From the NCBI GenBank assembly GCA_963662155.1, contig OY759261.1:1733727-1797726 (forward strand): a stretch of 64,000 bases of DNA, given 5' to 3'. The DNA is from Lamellibrachia columna (Eukaryota > Annelida > Polychaeta > Sabellida > Siboglinidae). The notes beneath the pieces are model-generated. The model was not told the DNA's origin, ran no database searches, and worked only from the letters and a program-made list of their open reading frames with translations. This document shows, in pieces, positions 27,101 through 42,100 of the stretch; positions within the stretch are counted from its first letter, which is position 1, and each line of letters starts with the position of its first letter. Made by a program: the position numbers and the translations under genes.

Positions 27101-30100
27101 TTTAGCATGTCCTGATAACTGTGAAATCTGCACCAGTCCTACAACGTGCACAATTTGCAAGAGTGGATACGTGTTGGAAAATGACGTTTGTTACGGTAAG
27201 TAGTAGATTTTTTGTGGTATTTGTAGTAGATAATTTAGAAAACCTATTCACAGAGTCAGTAACAGCAGTTATTGCATTTGAGGTAGATGTTGAAGCAGTT
27301 GTACTTGATATAGTTGCAGGTGTTGTTGTTGGTGTAGTAGTAGAAGTAGTAATAAAATTAATAGTTGTAGTAGCAGCAGCAATAATAGTAGTAATAGTAG
27401 TAGTAAAATATTAGTACTATTATTAAGAGAAAACGTAGTTATAGTAATATTAGCAGTAGTAGAAAAAGTAGTTGCAATAGTAGTAGTAGTTGCCGTTGTT
27501 GTCTAGGTTGTAATAATAATTAGTAGTAGAAATATAAGCAAAAGTAGTTGTATTGGTAGTGGTATTGAATGTTGTAGTGGTAATGGAATTGGAATTAAAA
27601 GTAGTATTAATGATTGTAGCTGTATTTGTGTTCTTAGTAGTAGAAGTTGTAGAAGTAGGTATATTTGACGTAGAATTGAAGGCATTGTTTCTTCTACAAC
27701 AACAAAAACTTTATGTATATGCAAACAAGAAACGGATATGTTACGGGGAATAATCAGTTTTGATATTTGTTTGTTTTAGCATGTCCTGTTAACTGTGACG
27801 TGTGCACCAGTCCTACAACGTGCACAACTTGTTTGTATGGATACATGTTGGAAAATAACCTTTGTTACGGTAAGTAGTGGAATTTGTTGTGGTATTGGTA
27901 GTAGTTAATTTTGTAAACCTATTCGTCGAGTTAGTTATAATAGCATTTGCTTTTGAAGTAGATGTTGTACTTGATGTAGTTGAAGTTGCTGTAGTAGTAT
28001 TAATAGTAATGGTAGTATTAGTATTAGTATAATTATTATTAGTATTATTATTGGCACTAGTAGGGGCAGTAATAGTAGTAGCAGCAGTAGTAGTATTAGT
28101 AAAAGTATTAGTAGTAGTATTACTGACATTAGTTGTAGCAGTAGTAGTAGTAGTAGTATAAACAGTAATAGTAATAGTAGTAGTAAAAATATTAATAAAA
28201 TGGGTTGTAGTATTAATAGTTGCACTAGAATGTTTATAGTAGTAGTAGAACTTAGTAGTAGTAGTTGTAGTAGTAATAATAGAAGTATTAGTACTTGATG
28301 TTGTCTATGTAGAAGGACATGTCGGAGATTAATTCCGGTAGCAGAAGTCTCACCAAAATCTATATTAATACAAGCGCTGGTACAACTAACCATAATTGCC
28401 GTTGAATGTTTTTCAATATTTTACCACATGAATATATAGTAATGGAAATGTTAGGTGGGAATATTGAAATGTGATAAATGTTTGTTTTAGCATGTCCTCC
28501 TAACTGTGACGTGTGCTCCAGTCCTACAACTTGCACAGTTTGCACATATGGATACAAGTTGGAAAATAACTTTTGTAACGGTAAGTAATATAAATTTATG
28601 TTGAATTGGTAGTAGTAAATGTAAAGACGTATTTGCAGAGTTAGAAGTGTTAGAAATTGTAGTTGTGGTAGATGTTGTAGCAGTTGTGCATTAGGTAGTT
28701 ACAGAAGTAGTAACATTATAAGAAGTTGTAGTTTCAGTATTACTAGTAGTTGTAATAGTAAAAGTAACAAGAAGTAGTTGTAGTAGTAGTAGTTGTAGTA
28801 GACGTAGAAGTAGTAATTGTAGAATTTGTATTAAAATATTAATATTATAAATGATCGTAATAGTAATAATAGTAGTACTATTAATACTAGTAGTAGTAGT
28901 AGCCACGGTAGTATTTTTAATAATAGTATTAGTATTATTCGAATTATAAACAGTTGTAATCCAGGTGGTTGTAGTAATAGATCCAGTTGTAATCGTAGTT
29001 GTAGTAGTAGTAGAAGTAATAATAATAATAATAATAATAGTAGTAGTTTTAGTAATATTATTAGTATAAGTATTACTTGATGTTGTCTTTGTAGAAGAAC
29101 AAGTTTGAGATTTATACAGATAGCAGTAGTCTCACCAAAATCAATATTAATGCAAGTGCTGGTACAACTAACCAAAATTACAGTGGAATATTTTTTTATG
29201 TTTTACTACAAGAAGAAAATGGTAGTATTATTAATAGTAGTTGAAGTGGTATTTTTATTAACAGTACCATTAATATTTGTAAGGATAGTAGAAATATTTG
29301 TATATTAATGGAAAAATTTGAAGCAGTAGAAGAAGGTAAAATTGATGTAGAATTTCAGGCATTGTTTCTACTACAACTACAAAATTGCAATGTCTATGCA
29401 AACAAGTGATGGATCTTTCACAGGGAATAATCATTTGTGATATTGGTTTGTTTTAGCATGTCCTGATAACTGTGAAATCTGCACCAGTCCTACAACGTGC
29501 ACAATTTGCAAGAGTGGATACGTGTTGGAAAATGACGTTTGTTACGGTAAGTAGTAGATTTTTTGTGGTATTTGTAGTAGATAATTTAGAAAACCTATTC
29601 ACAGAGTCAGTAACAGCAGTTATTGCATTTGAGGTAGATGTTGAAGCAGTTGTACTTGATATAGTTGCAGGTGTTGTTGTTGGTGTAGTAGTAGAAGTAG
29701 TAATAAAATTAATAGTTGTAGTAGCAGCAGCAATAATAGTAGTAATAGTAGTAGTAAAATATTAGTACTATTATTAAGAGAAAACGTAGTTATAGTAATA
29801 TTAGCAGTAGTAGAAAAAGTAGTTGCAATAGTAGTAGTAGTTGCCGTTGTTGTCTAGGTTGTAATAATAATTAGTAGTAGAAATATAAGCAAAAGTAGTT
29901 GTATTGGTAGTGGTATTGAATGTTGTAGTGGTAATGGAATTGGAATTAAAAGTAGTATTAATGATTGTAGCTGTATTTGTGTTCTTAGTAGTAGAAGTTG
30001 TAGAAGTAGGTATATTTGACGTAGAATTGAAGGCATTGTTTCTTCTACAACAACAAAAACTTTATGTATATGCAAACAAGAAACGGATATGTTACGGGGA

Positions 30101-33100
30101 ATAATCAGTTTTGATATTTGTTTGTTTTAGCATGTCCTGTTAACTGTGACGTGTGCACCAGTCCTACAACGTGCACAACTTGTTTGTATGGATACATGTT
30201 GGAAAATAACCTTTGTTACGGTAAGTAGTGGAATTTGTTGTGGTATTGGTAGTAGTTAATTTTGTAAACCTATTCGTCGAGTTAGTTATAATAGCATTTG
30301 CTTTTGAAGTAGATGTTGTACTTGATGTAGTTGAAGTTGCTGTAGTAGTATTAATAGTAATGGTAGTATTAGTATTAGTATAATTATTATTAGTATTATT
30401 ATTGGCACTAGTAGAGGCAGTAATAGTAGTAGCAGCAGTAGTAGTATTAGTAAAAGTATTAGTAGTAGTATTACTGACATTAGTTGTAGCAGTAGTAGTA
30501 GTAGTAGTATAAACAGTAATAGTAATAGTAGTAGTAAAAATATTAATAAAATGGGTTGTAGTATTAATAGTTGCACTAGAATGTTTATAGTAGTAGTAGA
30601 ACTTAGTAGTAGTAGTTGTAGTAGTAATAATAGAAGTATTAGTACTTGATGTTGTCTATGTAGAAGGACATGTCGGAGATTAATTCCGGTAGCAGAAGTC
30701 TCACCAAAATCTATATTAATACAAGCGCTGGTACAACTAACCATAATTGCCGTTGAATGTTTTTCAATATTTTACCACATGAATATATAGTAATGGAAAT
30801 GTTAGGTGGGAATATTGAAATGTGATAAATGTTTGTTTTAGCATGTCCTCCTAACTGTGACGTGTGCTCCAGTCCTACAACTTGCACAGTTTGCACATAT
30901 GGATACAAGTTGGAAAATAACTTTTGTAACGGTAAGTAATATAAATTTATGTTGAATTGGTAGTAGTAAATGTAAAGACGTATTTGCAGAGTTAGAAGTG
31001 TTAGAAATTGTAGTTGTGGTAGATGTTGTAGCAGTTGTGCATTAGGTAGTTACAGAAGTAGTAACATTATAAGAAGTTGTAGTTTCAGTATTACTAGTAG
31101 TTGTAATAGTAAAAGTAACAAGAAGTAGTTGTAGTAGTAGTAGTAGTTGTAGTAGACGTAGAAGTAGTAATTGTAGAATTTTTATTAAAATATTAATATT
31201 ATAAATGATAGTAATAGTAATAATAGTAGTACTATTAATACTAGTAGTAGTAGTAGCCACGGTAGTATTTTTAATAATAGTATTAGTATTATTCGAATTA
31301 TAAACAGTTGTAATCCAGGTGGTTGTAGTAATAGATCCAGTTGTAATCGTAGTTGTAGTAGTAGTAGAAGTAATAATAATAATAATAATAATAATAGTAG
31401 TAGTTTTAGTAATATTATTAGTATAAGTATTACTTGATGTTGTCTTTGTAGAAGAACAAGTTTGAGATTTATACAGATAGCAGTAGTCTCACCAAAATCA
31501 ATATTAATGCAAGTGCTGGTACAACTAACCAAAATTACAGTGGAATATTTTTTTATGTTTTACTACAAGAAGAAAATGGTAGTATTATTAATAGTAGTTG
31601 AAGTGGTATTTTTATTAACAGTACCATTAATATTTGTAAGGATAGTAGAAATATTTGTATATTAATGGAAAAATTTGAAGCAGTAGAAGAAGGTAAAATT
31701 GATGTAGAATTTCAGGCATTGTTTCTACTACAACTACAAAATTGCAATGTCTATGCAAACAAGTGATGGATCTTTCACAGGGAATAATCATTTGTGATAT
31801 TGGTTTGTTTTAGCATGTCCTGATAACTGTGAAATCTGCACCAGTCCTACAACGTGCACAATTTGCAAGAGTGGATACGTGTTGGAAAATGACGTTTGTT
31901 ACGGTAAGTAGTAGATTTTTTGTGGTATTTGTAGTAGATAATTTAGAAAACCTATTCACAGAGTCAGTAACAGCAGTTATTGCATTTGAGGTAGATGTTG
32001 AAGCAGTTGTACTTGATATAGTTGCAGGTGTTGTTGTTGGTGTAGTAGTAGAAGTAGTAATAAAATTAATAGTTGTAGTAGCAGCAGCAATAATAGTAGT
32101 AATAGTAGTAGTAAAATATTAGTACTATTATTAAGAGAAAACGTAGTTATAGTAATATTAGCAGTAGTAGAAAAAGTAGTTGCAATAGTAGTAGTAGTTG
32201 CCGTTGTTGTCTAGGTTGTAATAATAATTAGTAGTAGAAATATAAGCAAAAGTAGTTGTATTGGTAGTGGTATTGAATGTTGTAGTGGTAATGGAATTGG
32301 AATTAAAAGTAGTATTAATGATTGTAGCTGTATTTGTGTTCTTAGTAGTAGAAGTTGTAGAAGTAGGTATATTTGACGTAGAATTGAAGGCATTGTTTCT
32401 TCTACAACAACAAAAACTTTATGTATATGCAAACAAGAAACGGATATGTTACGGGGAATAATCAGTTTTGATATTTGTTTGTTTTAGCATGTCCTGTTAA
32501 CTGTGACGTGTGCACCAGTCCTACAACGTGCACAACTTGTTTGTATGGATACATGTTGGAAAATAACCTTTGTTACGGTAAGTAGTGGAATTTGTTGTGG
32601 TATTGGTAGTAGTTAATTTTGTAAACCTATTCGTCGAGTTAGTTATAATAGCATTTGCTTTTGAAGTAGATGTTGTACTTGATGTAGTTGAAGTTGCTGT
32701 AGTAGTATTAATAGTAATGGTAGTATTGGTATTAGTATAATTATTATTAGTATTATTATTGGCACTAGTAGAGGCAGTAATAGTAGTAGCAGCAGTAGTA
32801 GTATTAGTAAAAGTATTAGTAGTAGTATTACTGACATTAGTTGTAGCAGTAGTAGTAGTAGTAGTATAAACAGTAATAGTAATAGTAGTAGTAAAAATAT
32901 TAATAAAATGGGTTGTAGTATTAATAGTTGCACTAGAATGTTTATAGTAGTAGTAGAACTTAGTAGTAGTAGTTGTAGTAGTAATAATAGAAGTATTAGT
33001 ACTTGATGTTGTCTATGTAGAAGGACATGTCGGAGATTAATTCCGGTAGCAGAAGTCTCACCAAAATCTATATTAATACAAGCGCTGGTACAACTAACCA

Positions 33101-36100
33101 TAATTGCCGTTGAATGTTTTTCAATATTTTACCACATGAATATATAGTAATGGAAATGTTAGGTGGGAATATTGAAATGTGATAAATGTTTGTTTTAGCA
33201 TGTCCTCCTAACTGTGACGTGTGCTCCAGTCCTACAACTTGCACAGTTTGCACATATGGATACAAGTTGGAAAATAACTTTTGTAACGGTAAGTAATATA
33301 AATTTATGTTGAATTGGTAGTAGTAAATGTAAAGACGTATTTGCAGAGTTAGAAGTGTTAGAAATTGTAGTTGTGGTAGATGTTGTAGCAGTTGTGCATT
33401 AGGTAGTTACAGAAGTAGTAACATTATAAGAAGTTGTAGTTTCAGTATTACTAGTAGTTGTAATAGTAAAAGTAACAAGAAGTAGTTGTAGTAGTAGTAG
33501 TTGTAGTAGACGTAGAAGTAGTAATTGTAGAATTTGTATTAAAATATTAATATTATAAATGATAGTAATAGTAATAATAGTAGTACTATTAATACTAGTA
33601 GTAGTAGTAGCCACGGTAGTATTTTTAATAATAGTATTAGTATTATTCGAATTATAAACAGTTGTAATCCAGGTGGTTGTAGTAATAGATCCAGTTGTAA
33701 TCGTAGTTGTTGTAGTAGTAGAAGTAATAATAATAATAATAATAATAGTAGTAGTTTTAGTAATATTATTAGTATAAGTATTACTTGATGTTGTCTTTGT
33801 AGAAGAACAAGTTTGAGATTTATACAGATAGCAGTAGTCTCACCAAAATCAATATTAATGCAAGTGCTGGTACAACTAACCAAAATTACAGTGGAATATT
33901 TTTTTATGTTTTACTACAAGAAGAAAATGGTAGTATTATTAATAGTAGTTGAAGTGGTATTTTTATTAACAGTACCATTAATATTTGTAAGGATAGTAGA
34001 AATATTTGTATATTAATGGAAAAATTTGAAGCAGTAGAAGAAGATAAAATTGATGTAGAATTTCAGGCATTGTTTCTACTACAACTACAAAATTGCAATG
34101 TCTATGCAAACAAGTGATGGATCTTTCACAGGGAATAATCATTTGTGATATTGGTTTGTTTTAGCATGTCCTGATAACTGTGAAATCTGCACCAGTCCTA
34201 CAACGTGCACAATTTGCAAGAGTGGATACGTGTTGGAAAATGACGTTTGTTACGGTAAGTAGTAGATTTTTTGTGGTATTTGCAGTAGATAATTTAGAAA
34301 ACCTATTCACAGAGTCAGTAACAGCAGTTATTGCATTTGAGGTAGATGTTGAAGCAGTTGTACTTGATATAGTTGCAGGAGTTGTCGTTGTAGTAGTAGA
34401 AGTAGTAATAAAATTAATAGTTGTAGTAGCAGCAGCAATAATAGTAGTAATAGTAGTAGTAAAATATTAGTACTATTATTAAGAGAAAACGTAGTTGTAG
34501 TAATATTAGCAGTAGTAGAAAAAGTAGTTGCAATAGTAGTAGTAGTTGCCGTTGTTGTCTAGGTTGTAATAATAATTAGTAGTAGAAATATAAGCAAAAG
34601 TAGTTGTATTGGTAGTGGTATTGAATGTTGTAGTGGTAATGGAATTGGAATTAAAAGTAGTATTAATGATTGTAGCTGTATTTGTGTTCTTAGTAGTAGA
34701 AGTTGTAGAAGTAGGTATATTTGACGTAGAATTGAAGGCATTGTTTCTTCTACAACAACAAAAACTTTACTATGTATATGCAAACAAGAAACGGATATGT
34801 TACGGGGAATAATCAGTTTTGATATTTGTTTGTTTTAGCATGTCCTGTTAACTGTGACGTGTGCACCAGTCCTACAACGTGCACAACTTGTTTGTATGGA
34901 TACATGTTGGAAAATAACCTTTGTTACGGTAAGTAATGGAATTTGTTGTGGTATTGGTAGTAGTTAATTTTGTAAACCTATTCGTCGAGTTAGTTATAAT
35001 AGCATTTGCTTTTGAAGTAGATGTTGTACTTGATGTAGTTGAAGTTGATGTAGTAGTATTAATAGTAATAGTAGTATTAGTATAATTATTATTAGTATTA
35101 TTATTGGCATTAGTAGTAGAAGAAGTAATAGTAGTAGCAGCAGTAGTAGTATTAGTATAAGTATTAGTAGTTGTATTACTGACATTAGTTGTAGCAGTAG
35201 TAGTAGTAGTAGTAGTATAAACAGTAATAGTAATAGTAGTAGTAAAAATATTAATAAAATAGGTTGTAGTATTAATAGTTGCACTATAATATTTATAGTA
35301 GTAGTAGAACTTAGTAGTAGTAGTTGTAGTAGTAATAATAGAAGTATTAGTACTTGATATTGTGTATGTAGAAGGACATGTCGGAGATTAATTGCGGTAG
35401 CAGAAGTCTCACCAAAATCTATATTAATACAAGCGCTGGTACAACTAACCATAATTGCCGTTGAATGTTTTTCAATATTTTACCACAATGGTAAAATGGT
35501 AATGGAAATGTTAGGTGGGAATATTGAAATGTGATAAATGTTTGTTTTAGCATGTCCTGTTAACTGTGAAGTGTGCTCCAGTCCTACAACTTGCACAGTT
35601 TGCACATATGGATACAAGTTGGAAAATAACGTTTGTAACGGTAAGTAATATAAATTTATTTTGTATTGGTAGTAGTAAATGTAAAGACCTATTGGCAGAG
35701 TTAGAAGTTTTAGAAATTGTAGTTGTGGTAGATGTTGTAGCAGTTGTGCATTAGGTAGTTACAGAAGTAGTAACATTATAAGATGTTGTAGTTTCAGTAT
35801 TACTAGTAGTTGTAATAGTAAAAGTAACAAGAAGTAGTTGTAGTAGTAGTAGTTGTAGTAGACGTAGAAGTAGTAATTTTAGGATTTGTATTAAAATATT
35901 AATATTATAAATGATAGTAATATTAATAGTAGTAGTAATATTAATACTAGTAGTAGTTGTAGCCACGGTAGTATTTTTAATAATAGTATTAGTATTATTC
36001 GAATTATAGACAGTTGTAATTCAGGTGGTTGTAGTAATAGATCCAGTTGTAATCGTAGTTGTAGTAGTAGTAGAAGTAATAATAATAATAATAATAATAA

Positions 36101-39100
36101 TAATAGTAGTAGTTTTATTAATAGTATTAGTATAAGTATTACTTGATGTTGTCTTTGTAGAAGAACAAGTTTGAGATTTATACAGATAGCAGTAGTCTCA
36201 CCAAAATCAATATTAATGCAAGTGCTGGTACAACTAACCAAAATTACAGTGGAATATTTTTTTATGTTTTACTACAAGAAGAAAATGGTAGTATTATTAA
36301 TAGTAGTTGAAGTGGTATTTTTATTAACAGTACCATTAATATTTGTAAGGATAGTAGAAATATTTGTATATTAATGGAAAAATTTGAAGCAGTAGAAGAA
36401 GGTAAAATTGATGTAGAATTTCAGGCATTGTTTCTACTACAACTACAAAATTGCAATGTCTATGCAAACAAGTGATGGATCTTTCACAGGGAATAATCAT
36501 TTGTGATATTGGTTTGTTTTAGCATGTCCTGATAACTGTGAAATCTGCACCAGTCCTACAACGTGCACAATTTGCAAGAGTGGATACGTGTTGGAAAATG
36601 ACGTTTGTTACGGTAAGTAGTAGATTTTTTGTGGTATTTGTAGTAGATAATTTAGAAAACCTATTCACAGAGTCAGTAACAGCAGTTATTGCATTTGAGG
36701 TAGATGTTGAAGCAGTTGTACTTGATATAGTTGCAGGTGTTGTTGTTGGTGTAGTAGTAGAAGTAGTAATAAAATTAATAGTTGTAGTAGCAGCAGCAAT
36801 AATAGTAGTAATAGTAGTAGTAAAATATTAGTACTATTATTAAGAGAAAACGTAGTTATAGTAATATTAGCAGTAGTAGAAAAAGTAGTTGCAATAGTAG
36901 TAGTAGTTGCCGTTGTTGTCTAGGTTGTAATAATAATTAGTAGTAGAAATATAAGCAAAAGTAGTTGTATTGGTAGTGGTATTGAATGTTGTAGTGGTAA
37001 TGGAATTGGAATTAAAAGTAGTATTAATGATTGTAGCTGTATTTGTGTTCTTAGTAGTAGAAGTTGTAGAAGTAGGTATATTTGACGTAGAATTGAAGGC
37101 ATTGTTTCTTCTACAACAACAAAAACTTTATGTATATGCAAACAAGAAACGGATATGTTACGGGGAATAATCAGTTTTGATATTTGTTTGTTTTAGCATG
37201 TCCTGTTAACTGTGACGTGTGCACCAGTCCTACAACGTGCACAACTTGTTTGTATGGATACATGTTGGAAAATAACCTTTGTTACGGTAAGTAGTGGAAT
37301 TTGTTGTGGTATTGGTAGTAGTTAATTTTGTAAACCTATTCGTCGAGTTAGTTATAATAGCATTTGCTTTTGAAGTAGATGTTGTACTTGATGTAGTTGA
37401 AGTTGCTGTAGTAGTATTAATAGTAATGGTAGTATTAGTATTAGTATAATTATTATTAGTATTATTATTGGCACTAGTAGAGGCAGTAATAGTAGTAGCA
37501 GCAGTAGTAGTATTAGTAAAAGTATTAGTAGTAGTATTACTGACATTAGTTGTAGCAGTAGTAGTAGTAGTAGTATAAACAGTAATAGTAATAGTAGTAG
37601 TAAAAATATTAATAAAATGGGTTGTAGTATTAATAGTTGCACTAGAATGTTTATAGTAGTAGTAGAACTTAGTAGTAGTAGTTGTAGTAGTAATAATATA
37701 AGTATTAGTACTTGATGTTGTCTATGTAGAAGGACATGTCGGAGATTAATTCCGGTAGCAGAAGTCTCACCAAAATCTATATTAATACAAGCGCTGGTAC
37801 AACTAACCATAATTGCCGTTGAATGTTTTTCAATATTTTACCACATGAATATATAGTAATGGAAATGTTAGGTGGGAATATTGAAATGTGATAAATGTTT
37901 GTTTTAGCATGTCCTCCTAACTGTGACGTGTGCTCCAGTCCTACAACTTGCACAGTTTGCACATATGGATACAAGTTGGAAAATAACTTTTGTAACGGTA
38001 AGTAATATAAATTTATGTTGAATTGGTAGTAGTAAATGTAAAGACGTATTTGCAGAGTTAGAAGTGTTAGAAATTGTAGTTGTGGTAGATGTTGTAGCAG
38101 TTGTGCATTAGGTAGTTACAGAAGTAGTAACATTATAAGAAGTTGTAGTTTCAGTATTACTAGTAGTTGTAATAGTAAAAGTAACAAGAAGTAGTTGTAG
38201 TAGTAGTAGTAGTTGTAGTAGACGTAGAAGTAGTAATTGTAGAATTTTTATTAAAATATTAATATTATAAATGATAGTAATAGTAATAATAGTAGTACTA
38301 TTAATACTAGTAGTAGTAGTAGCCACGGTAGTATTTTTAATAATAGTATTAGTATTATTCGAATTATAAACAGTTGTAATCCAGGTGGTTGTAGTAATAG
38401 ATCCAGTTGTAATCGTAGTTGTAGTAGTAGTAGAAGTAATAATAATAATAATAATAATAGTAGTAGTTTTAGTAATATTATTAGTATAAGTATTACTTGA
38501 TGTTGTCTTTGTAGAAGAACAAGTTTGAGATTTATACAGATAGCAGTAGTCTCACCAAAATCAATATTAATGCAAGTGCTGGTACAACTAACCAAAATTA
38601 CAGTGGAATATTTTTTTATGTTTTACTACAAGAAGAAAATGGTAGTATTATTAATAGTAGTTGAAGTGGTATTTTTATTAACAGTACCATTAATATTTGT
38701 AAGGATAGTAGAAATATTTGTATATTAATGGAAAAATTTGAAGCAGTAGAAGAAGGTAAAATTGATGTAGAATTTCAGGCATTGTTTCTACTACAACTAC
38801 AAAATTGCAATGTCTATGCAAACAAGTGATGGATCTTTCACAGGGAATAATCATTTGTGATATTGGTTTGTTTTAGCATGTCCTGATAACTGTGAAATCT
38901 GCACCAGTTCTACAACGTGCACAATTTGCAAGAGTGGATACGTGTTGGAAAATGACGTTTGTTACGGTAAGTAGTAGATTTTTTGTGGTATTTGTAGTAG
39001 ATAATTTAGAAAACCTATTCACAGAGTCAGTAACAGCAGTTATTGCATTTGAGGTAGATGTTGAAGCAGTTGTACTTGATATAGTTGCAGGTGTTGTTGT

Positions 39101-42100
39101 TGGTGTAGTAGTAGAAGTAGTAATAAAATTAATAGTTGTAGTAGCAGCAGCAATAATAGTAGTAATAGTAGTAGTAAAATATTAGTACTATTATTAAGAG
39201 AAAACGTAGTTATAGTAATATTAGCAGTAGTAGAAAAAGTAGTTGCAATAGTAGTAGTAGTTGCCGTTGTTGTCTAGGTTGTAATAATAATTAGTAGTAG
39301 AAATATAAGCAAAAGTAGTTGTATTGGTAGTGGTATTGAATGTTGTAGTGGTAATGGAATTGGAATTAAAAGTATTATTAATGATTGTAGCTGTATTTGT
39401 GTTCTTAGTAGTAGAAGTTGTAGAAGTAGGTATATTTGACGTAGAATTGAAGGCATTGTTTCTTCTACAACAACAAAAACTTTATGTATATGCAAACAAG
39501 AAACGGATATGTTACGGGGAATAATCAGTTTTGATATTTGTTTGTTTTAGCATGTCCTGTTAACTGTGACGTGTGCACCAGTCCTACAACGTGCACAACT
39601 TGTTTGTATGGATACATGTTGGAAAATAACCTTTGTTACGGTAAGTAGTGGAATTTGTTGTGGTATTGGTAGTAGTTAATTTTGTAAACCTATTCGTCGA
39701 GTTAGTTATAATAGCATTTGCTTTTGAAGTAGATGTTGTACTTGATGTAGTTGAAGTTGCTGTAGTAGTATTAATAGTAATGGTAGTATTAGTATTAGTA
39801 TAATTATTATTAGTATTATTATTGGCACTAGTAGAGGCAGTAATAGTAGTAGCAGCAGTAGTAGTATTAGTAAAAGTATTAGTAGTAGTATTACTGACAT
39901 TAGTTGTAGCAGTAGTAGTAGTAGTAGTATAAACAGTAATAGTAATAGTAGTAGTAAAAATATTAATAAAATGGGTTGTAGTATTAATAGTTGCACTAGA
40001 ATGTTTATAGTAGTAGTAGAACTTAGTAGTAGTAGTTGTAGTAGTAATAATAGAAGTATTAGTACTTGATGTTGTCTATGTAGAAGGACATGTCGGAGAT
40101 TAATTCCGGTAGCAGAAGTCTCACCAAAATCTATATTAATACAAGCGCTGGTACAACTAACCATAATTGCCGTTGAATGTTTTTCAATATTTTACCACAT
40201 GAATATATAGTAATGGAAATGTTAGGTGGGAATATTGAAATGTGATAAATGTTTGTTTTAGCATGTCCTCCTAACTGTGACGTGTGCTCCAGTCCTACAA
40301 CTTGCACAGTTTGCACATATGGATACAAGTTGGAAAATAACTTTTGTAACGGTAAGTAATATAAATTTATGTTGAATTGGTAGTAGTAAATGTAAAGACG
40401 TATTTGCAGAGTTAGAAGTGTTAGAAATTGTAGTTGTGGTAGATGTTGTAGCAGTTGTGCATTAGGTAGTTACAGAAGTAGTAACATTATAAGAAGTTGT
40501 AGTTTCAGTATTACTAGTAGTTGTAATAGTAAAAGTAACAAGAAGTAGTTGTAGTAGTAGTAGTAGTTGTAGTAGACGTAGAAGTAGTAATTGTAGAATT
40601 TTTATTAAAATATTAATATTATAAATGATAGTAATAGTAATAATAGTAGTACTATTAATACTAGTAGTAGTAGTAGCCACGGTAGTATTTTTAATAATAG
40701 TATTAGTATTATTCGAATTATAAACAGTTGTAATCCAGGTGGTTGTAGTAATAGATCCAGTTGTAATCGTAGTTGTAGTAGTAGTAGAAGTAATAATAAT
40801 AATAATAATAATAATAGTAGTAGTTTTAGTAATATTATTAGTATAAGTATTACTTGATGTTGTCTTTGTAGAAGAACAAGTTTGAGATTTATACAGATAG
40901 CAGTAGTCTCACCAAAATCAATATTAATGCAAGTGCTGGTACAACTAACCAAAATTACAGTGGAATATTTTTTTATGTTTTACTACAAGAAGAAAATGGT
41001 AGTATTATTAATAGTAGTTGAAGTGGTATTTTTATTAACAGTACCATTAATATTTGTAAGGATAGTAGAAATATTTGTATATTAATGGAAAAATTTGAAG
41101 CAGTAGAAGAAGGTAAAATTGATGTAGAATTTCAGGCATTGTTTCTACTACAACTACAAAATTGCAATGTCTATGCAAACAAGTGATGGATCTTTCACAG
41201 GGAATAATCATTTGTGATATTGGTTTGTTTTAGCATGTCCTGATAACTGTGAAATCTGCACCAGTCCTACAACGTGCACAATTTGCAAGAGTGGATACGT
41301 GTTGGAAAATGACGTTTGTTACGGTAAGTAGTAGATTTTTTGTGGTATTTGTAGTAGATAATTTAGAAAACCTATTCACAGAGTCAGTAACAGCAGTTAT
41401 TGCATTTGAGGTAGATGTTGAAGCAGTTGTACTTGATATAGTTGCAGGTGTTGTTGTTGGTGTAGTAGTAGAAGTAGTAATAAAATTAATAGTTGTAGTA
41501 GCAGCAGCAATAATAGTAGTAATAGTAGTAGTAAAATATTAGTACTATTATTAAGAGAAAACGTAGTTATAGTAATATTAGCAGTAGTAGAAAAAGTAGT
41601 TGCAATAGTAGTAGTAGTTGCCGTTGTTGTCTAGGTTGTAATAATAATTAGTAGTAGAAATATAAGCAAAAGTAGTTGTATTGGTAGTGGTATTGAATGT
41701 TGTAGTGGTAATGGAATTGGAATTAAAAGTAGTATTAATGATTGTAGCTGTATTTGTGTTCTTAGTAGTAGAAGTTGTAGAAGTAGGTATATTTGACGTA
41801 GAATTGAAGGCATTGTTTCTTCTACAACAACAAAAACTTTATGTATATGCAAACAAGAAACGGATATGTTACGGGGAATAATCAGTTTTGATATTTGTTT
41901 GTTTTAGCATGTCCTGTTAACTGTGACGTGTGCACCAGTCCTACAACGTGCACAACTTGTTTGTATGGATACATGTTGGAAAATAACCTTTGTTACGGTA
42001 AGTAGTGGAATTTGTTGTGGTATTGGTAGTAGTTAATTTTGTAAACCTATTCGTCGAGTTAGTTATAATAGCATTTGCTTTTGAAGTAGATGTTGTACTT

